64,000 nt of DNA, from NCBI RefSeq assembly GCF_018588585.1, contig NZ_JAEUFG010000013.1, positions 62,001 to 126,000 of the forward strand, in the 5' to 3' direction. This DNA comes from Bacillus sp. SM2101 (lineage in GTDB: Bacteria > Bacillota > Bacilli > Bacillales > SM2101). The notes below the pieces were generated by a model. That model was not told the DNA's origin. It searched no databases and worked only from the letters and a program-made list of their open reading frames with translations. The position numbers and the translations under genes are program-made. Positions 60,643 through 64,000 of the stretch are shown here, piece by piece. Numbering within the stretch: the first letter of the stretch is position 1; each line of letters starts with the position of its first letter.

Positions 60643-61287
60643 TTATACCTCCGAGGTCATATTTTTGGTTCTGTAAGTTGAAGGGTTAACTCCTACGATC
60701 TTTTTAAACATTCGAGCAAAATGAGTTAGGTCATTATATCCAATGGAAAAACATACATCCGTAACTGTATCTCCTTTTTGTAGTAGTAACTTTGCTTTCT
60801 GTATCCGTTTACTAATCACATATTCTTTAAATCCTTTTCCAACGTATCTTTGAAACATTCTAGAGTAATGGCATTTACTTACATATGCCTGTGAAGCAAC
60901 TTTCTCAAGTGACAGTTCACTATTACATATGTTTTCTTCCAAATAAGTTAAAGACTGATGAAAAAACGGGTTATCATTTGAGGGTTCTACGTAGGTTTCA
61001 ATTGAATCCAGAAAGGAATTGAGGAACATAACCTTCATTCGATTTAATCCTGTTAAAATCATGATGGTTTTCTCTGCTTTTAATTCATTGAACTGCCATT
61101 CAGAAGGAAAGGAATTTATATTCGTTAGTAGGATATATACAGAATAATTTTCCCTTTTTATTAGTTGTTCCAAATCGTTAAAACTACTAATTGTTATAAT
61201 AGTGATATTTTTCCTTATATCCCCAAACCATTCATCAAAACTTATGTCCTGAAGAGTACACGGGTAATACAGTATTGCTGGTTTCAT
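60643..61287 (-). CDS. AraC-family regulator (right-edge paralogue)
   Basis: The 214-residue protein has two AraC-type helix-turn-helix motifs (LSLEKVASQAYVSKCHYSRM, VTDVCFSIGYNDLTHFARMF). It shares most residues over its full length with the regulator at 12097-12762, from MKPAILYYPC onward to the C-terminus. It begins the ketosynthase operon, only 4 bp before the TPR gene. The two paralogues therefore stand at the two edges of the main cluster. An ATTTGACCAAAT element is about 105 bp upstream, suggesting autoregulation or cross-regulation. Confidence 0.9.
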   Translation of the reverse strand: MKPAILYYPCTLQDISFDEWFGDIRKNITIITISSFNDLEQLIKRENYSVYILLTNINSFPSEWQFNELKAEKTIMILTGLNRMKVMFLNSFLDSIETYVEPSNDNPFFHQSLTYLEENICNSELSLEKVASQAYVSKCHYSRMFQRYVGKGFKEYVISKRIQKAKLLLQKGDTVTDVCFSIGYNDLTHFARMFKKIVGVNPSTYRTKNMTSEV

Positions 61288-61394
61288 GAGTGTACCTCCC
61301 TAATGTTATAGTTGGAATCATATTTCTATGTATTAATATACTAGCAACAAAAAAAATATATTGTTCTTGGTAAAGTTGTTGGTAATCCAGGGTA

Positions 61395-61406
61395 ATTTGA
61401 CCAAAT
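61395..61406 (-). promoter_or_regulatory. candidate shared operator ATTTGACCAAAT
   Basis: A full ATTTGNNCAAAT palindrome upstream of the right-edge AraC gene, the fifth such element at a cluster operon head. Confidence 0.4.
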
Positions 61407-61531
61407 AATTATGGGTTTACTTGAATTCAAGTAATGTTTCAGTAAAAAAAGCGGAATGAAGGGAAATAAAAACTTAGAAAACTATCCAAAAGTTTTATAA
61501 GTTATGAGTATCAATAATAAAGGAGGAAGAG

Positions 61532-62113
61532 ATGGACTATAAAATTCTTATTTGGAAACATAATTTAAGTAATGATGAAGTATTTCTGTGGAGGAACAAA
61601 GGCATTGGTGGTTCAGATATAAATGCCCTTTTAGGATTGGATAAAGGAAAAAGTAAAGAGATGCTTTTTAAAGAGAAGAGTGGGCAAAAAGTTAGAACAT
61701 CTAATGATTATTTTAAATTTCATATGAGGGTAAAGAGCTTTATTGCCGAAGAATTTAAAGAAAGGACTGGAATGAAATTACACCGAAGAAATGCAATACT
61801 ACAAAATAAAAAATACCCCTTTCTCATTGCCAACGTTGACAGATTCATAGTTGGTCAAAATGCTGGTTTACTTTGTAAAGCAACGTCCAATAAAAACTAT
61901 ATGTTTAAAAAAGACTTAGTTCAATCTCTTAACCTTCAATGTCAACATTATATGGCTGTCACAGGTGCAAAAAGATGGTGGGTTGCACTATTGATTGGTG
62001 GAGTAAACTTTCATTACTTCTACGTAGACCGAAATGAAGAGGTAATAAAAGTTATTATAGAAAAATGTGAAGAATTTTGGCATGACAAAATGGGTCAAAT
62101 AAGTAAGAGTTGA
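61532..62113 (+). CDS. YqaJ-like recombinase/exonuclease-fold protein, probably degenerate
   Basis: The 193-residue protein starts after AAAGGAGGAAGAG. WRNKGIGGSDINALLGLDK and a later LLCKATSNKNY fit the YqaJ/lambda exonuclease fold, with Asp in NVDRFIVG. The normal ExK catalytic motif is LCK, and the usual GxxxEP block is HMRVKSF, so two metal-binding acidic residues are missing. It may be an inactive or altered nuclease, and likely marks phage- or plasmid-type DNA just outside the cluster. A terminator follows at 62306-62336. Confidence 0.65.
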   Translation: MDYKILIWKHNLSNDEVFLWRNKGIGGSDINALLGLDKGKSKEMLFKEKSGQKVRTSNDYFKFHMRVKSFIAEEFKERTGMKLHRRNAILQNKKYPFLIANVDRFIVGQNAGLLCKATSNKNYMFKKDLVQSLNLQCQHYMAVTGAKRWWVALLIGGVNFHYFYVDRNEEVIKVIIEKCEEFWHDKMGQISKS

Positions 62114-62305
62114 GTTTTCTAATTGGTTCCCATGTCAAAGGAACTATAAAAAAGGATTATGCAACAGCTCCTATATTAAACGATGTTATGACAAAAAGTT
62201 TGTTATCTTTATAATTTATGAGAAAGAGACAACACACGGATTAGTATTTCAATTTTTTAAGATAAAAAACTTTAAACCATATATAAAGAAGAATACAACC
62301 CCAAT

Positions 62306-62340
62306 AAGGCTAATGGTCCCTAGAACCGTTAGCCTTTTAG
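62306..62340 (+). terminator. plus-strand terminator after the YqaJ-like gene
   Basis: AAGGCTAA and TTAGCCTT pair, with the inner TGGT/ACCG pairs extending the stem to about 12 bp; TTTTAGTTTG follows on the plus strand. Confidence 0.65.
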
Positions 62341-62519
62341 TTTGAGGGGTGACAACAAGCTCCAGATAACACAACAGACTTTCTGGCAATTTTCTTAAAA
62401 GCACCCTTATTCCCTCCACCTTTAATATGTCCATCATGAACCATGAGATTTAACCCTTTCTTTTTGGCTAACTTATTAGTATTACTTTGACTACCACCAA
62501 TTATAGCTACAGTTTTCAT
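62337..62519 (-). CDS. DUF2325-like short protein
   Basis: The 60-residue product starts at ATG 62519, 9 nt after AAAGGAG. It begins MKTVAIIGGSQSNTNKLAKK, followed by VHDGHIKGGGNKGAFKK and LSGACCHPSN. This is the N-terminal two thirds of the DUF2325 pattern (IIGG...HDG...GACxH), whose usual length is about 90-100. It ends right at the hairpin of the converging gene, so it may be a truncated copy. DUF2325 proteins are common on Bacillus genomes and plasmids; their function is not known. Confidence 0.6.
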   Translation of the reverse strand: MKTVAIIGGSQSNTNKLAKKKGLNLMVHDGHIKGGGNKGAFKKIARKSVVLSGACCHPSN

Positions 62520-62627
62520 TACTAACATCTCCTTTATGGGTAATTCTATTTAACCTAAAAGTTTATTTTCGATTTATAATACACATATTTGAAATGGGTT
62601 GTCAATAATATTTTTCTTAAGAAATCA

Positions 62628-63353
62628 CTAATTGTTAAGGCTTCTTGTTTTGGCTGTGGTGGAAGATTCAATCTCATCAGTATTTATAATTCCCTCTATA
62701 ATGGCTTTCACTACAGCTTCTGTCCTAGTTCTAACACCCAATTTTCGAATAATGTTAGAGATATGATTTTTTACTGTTTTATCACTAATAAATAATTGCC
62801 CACCTACTTCTTGATTGTTATATCCACCCCCAACCAATAGTAAGATTTCTATTTCTCTCTTAGATAAATCATATGGATTGATCCCTGTTTTAATATGATT
62901 AAAATTCATATTCGCTCTTTCAGATTTAAGTTCAAGGTAATCGTACAATAAACCCTGAGTTGCATTGTGGTGAAGATAGACTCCACCATTTTCTATTATT
63001 GAAATAGCATCCAATAAAACAGGTGCAGGAATATTTAAAGGTATGTACCCTTTTACTCCATGAAGAAGTATCTCGGAATTAAATTTTTGATTTATGGATT
63101 TTGATAGAACAAGTTTTTTTGTATATGGCAACAATTTATTAATCTTTTCTAAGACACTAATCCCTTTATTATCTTCATCAATACAAGTTGTCATAAGTAG
63201 ATCAGGATCTAATTCTATTAGTTTTGGAATCTCCTCTTCTCGATGTGAAAAAGTATGAACAACAATGTCTGTTCTTTCTTTCATTTCTATTATCCGCTTC
63301 AATCCTTCTGCCAACTGTATGTCATTATCCATCACAGCAATATTTTGTATCAA
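62628..63353 (-). CDS. LuxR/NarL-type regulator with atypical receiver domain
   Basis: The 241-residue protein has a receiver-like N-terminus (IAVMDNDIQLAEGLKRI) and a C-terminal LuxR helix-turn-helix (LSKREIEILLLVGGGYNNQE, ISDKTVKNHISNII). The phosphoacceptor Asp of the usual DVVLMD block is replaced (DPDLLMTTC, near residue 55), while the later Lys (LVLSKS) remains. Phosphorylation-independent control is likely. No sensor kinase gene is in view. A 21-bp perfect inverted repeat lies 50 bp upstream of the start. It may serve the cluster or the flanking plasmid genes. Confidence 0.85.
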   Translation of the reverse strand: MIQNIAVMDNDIQLAEGLKRIIEMKERTDIVVHTFSHREEEIPKLIELDPDLLMTTCIDEDNKGISVLEKINKLLPYTKKLVLSKSINQKFNSEILLHGVKGYIPLNIPAPVLLDAISIIENGGVYLHHNATQGLLYDYLELKSERANMNFNHIKTGINPYDLSKREIEILLLVGGGYNNQEVGGQLFISDKTVKNHISNIIRKLGVRTRTEAVVKAIIEGIINTDEIESSTTAKTRSLNN

Positions 63354-63402
63354 TTTGCCCTCACTCCCTGCAGTAATATTTAATCTATTAAAAAAGAAAA
63401 CA

Positions 63403-63464
63403 GCCCCCTATTAATAAATGTTCAGATAAACTGACAAAATGAAGAACATTTATTAATAGGGGGC
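63403..63464. repeat. 21-bp perfect inverted repeat upstream of luxR-type gene
   Basis: Arms at 63403-63423 and 63444-63464 (beginning GCCCCCTATTAATAAATG) are perfectly complementary around a 20-nt loop. On the minus strand TGTTTTCTTTTTT follows. It could be a terminator, an attenuator in the leader of the LuxR-type gene, or a remnant of a mobile element. Confidence 0.7.
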
Positions 63465-63558
63465 TTCCCTTTAATTTATTGAATTACTTTAATTATATAT
63501 ACAATATATATAATTAGCAATATACCAATGCTTATACTATTGAAATACTTACCTAATA

Positions 63559-63587
63559 TTGACATTTTATTAACATTTGGTTATAAT
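63559..63587 (+). promoter_or_regulatory. consensus sigma-A promoter
   Basis: TTGACA (63559-63564) and TATAAT (63582-63587) are separated by exactly 17 bp, 45 bp upstream of the start codon of the next gene. Confidence 0.85.
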
Positions 63588-63632
63588 AGTATTACATATT
63601 TTATACGTATAATTATTGAGGTGGTGACAATT

Positions 63633-64000
63633 ATGTTAAATACAATTTTAGGATTTATTCATGCCCGGATGGAATATAAAAGAGGATATGATAGCGGTCT
63701 ACCTGGTTTAATAGCCATTATATTATTCATTCTTTTTATTGTCTTCTTTAAGCAGGTTACAGCAGTATTAGAATTTATAGGAGTTATACCATTCTTAGAG
63801 AGCATTGGAATTATAACGAGTAATCCAGAAGAAACTTTTTCAAAGTTGATAGCCTTTGGAGTTGTGAGTTTTATTTGCATGATTTTAATAGTATTAATAT
63901 CTATTGGAATAGTCTATCTTATTCCTGTGTTTGGATTTGTATTTTTGATTGTGGCTGCGATCATACTGTCACCTATGGTGATATTAAATTATATTGGACC
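63633..64000 (+). CDS. membrane protein of unknown function (C-terminus beyond window)
   Basis: An open frame begins at ATG 63633, 6 nt after GAGGTGGTG, and runs off the right edge after 122 codons. Three or more hydrophobic segments are visible (GLIAIILFILFIVFF, FGVVSFICMILIVLISIGIV, FVFLIVAAIILSPMVIL). The N-terminus has IHARMEYKRGYDSGLPG. No family is recognised. It has its own consensus promoter and is probably a plasmid or housekeeping gene outside the biosynthetic cluster. Confidence 0.75.
   Translation, partial: MLNTILGFIHARMEYKRGYDSGLPGLIAIILFILFIVFFKQVTAVLEFIGVIPFLESIGIITSNPEETFSKLIAFGVVSFICMILIVLISIGIVYLIPVFGFVFLIVAAIILSPMVILNYIG

Noticed and set aside
62249-62437. Small gene on the minus strand beside the DUF2325-like gene
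   Set aside because: It overlaps the DUF2325-like frame and the terminator hairpin, has no RBS and no recognisable product.
1-64000. tRNA or rRNA genes
   Set aside because: No cloverleaf-like or rRNA-like segments were recognised while reading; the terminator hairpins explain the strong stems seen.

Overview
The window is AT-rich DNA from a Gram-positive, Bacillus-like bacterium. The signs are strong AGGAGG-type ribosome binding sites, frequent TTG/GTG starts, a consensus sigma-A promoter near the right end, an IS256 element and a class C-type group II intron. It looks plasmid-borne or plasmid-derived. A replication initiator-like protein with a C-terminal DnaA-N-type domain lies at 6.8-7.8 kb, beside a regularly phased array of TCTCAATAATTGAGA-like repeats (4.94-5.15 kb), which could be a partition or operator site.

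Layout. (1) 1-3.4 kb, minus strand: an operon with a seryl-tRNA-synthetase-like amino acid:carrier-protein ligase, a carrier protein and two BtrH-like proteins. A VOC/glyoxalase-fold gene is divergent from it. (2) 4-12 kb: plasmid and mobile DNA. It holds a small zinc-finger-like gene, a 38-codon gene candidate, the repeat array, a 3'-truncated group II intron inserted in the terminator of the rep gene, rep itself, an IS256 copy with a broken transposase but intact ends and target duplication, and a decayed tnpB. (3) 12.1-23.2 kb: an AraC regulator, a class III aminotransferase, five Fe(II)/2-oxoglutarate (PhyH) oxygenases, and a heptose set (GmhA, HldE-type kinase, HldE-type nucleotidyltransferase, GT9 glycosyltransferase). 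(4) 23.2-49.3 kb, minus strand, tightly packed: three NodU/TobZ-type carbamoyltransferases, a heterodimeric ABC exporter, two more BtrH-like proteins around an M29 aminopeptidase, two alpha/beta hydrolases (one with its nucleophile Ser replaced by Ala), a hot-dog dehydratase pair, methyltransferase, AMP-ligase, carrier protein, SRPBCC-PDZ fusion, flavoprotein, an unknown protein with its own terminator, TIM-barrel epimerase, second AraC regulator, AcpS, GT1 glycosyltransferase, nucleotidyltransferase, HAD phosphatase, APH-like kinase and a gluzincin peptidase. (5) 49.7-61.3 kb: an ECF sigma factor, then a minus operon with a Gfo/Idh/MocA oxidoreductase, an ASPIC/UnbV-type lipoprotein, a DUF1702-like protein, carrier protein, ketoreductase, two full ketosynthases, one half-length ketosynthase-like protein, a UnbU-like membrane protein, a TPR protein and the third AraC regulator. 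(6) 61.5-64 kb: a YqaJ-like protein, a short DUF2325-like protein, a LuxR-type regulator with an atypical receiver, and a membrane protein cut by the window edge.

Regions 1 and 3-5 read as one large undescribed-looking biosynthetic cluster. A type II (discrete enzyme) reducing polyketide or fatty-acid-like system (KS, KS-like partner, KR, two-subunit DH, ACPs, AMP-ligase, AcpS) would make a polyene-like acyl chain. A heptose route and glycosyltransferases would supply sugar, modified by up to three carbamoyltransferases, five dioxygenases and an aminotransferase. An amino acid carried on an ACP may be added by BtrH-like acyltransferases and trimmed by dedicated peptidases, in the manner of butirosin side-chain protection. 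Export would use the ABC pair. Control would involve three AraC-type proteins, two of them close paralogues at the two edges of the cluster, and an ECF sigma factor. The product itself cannot be named from sequence.
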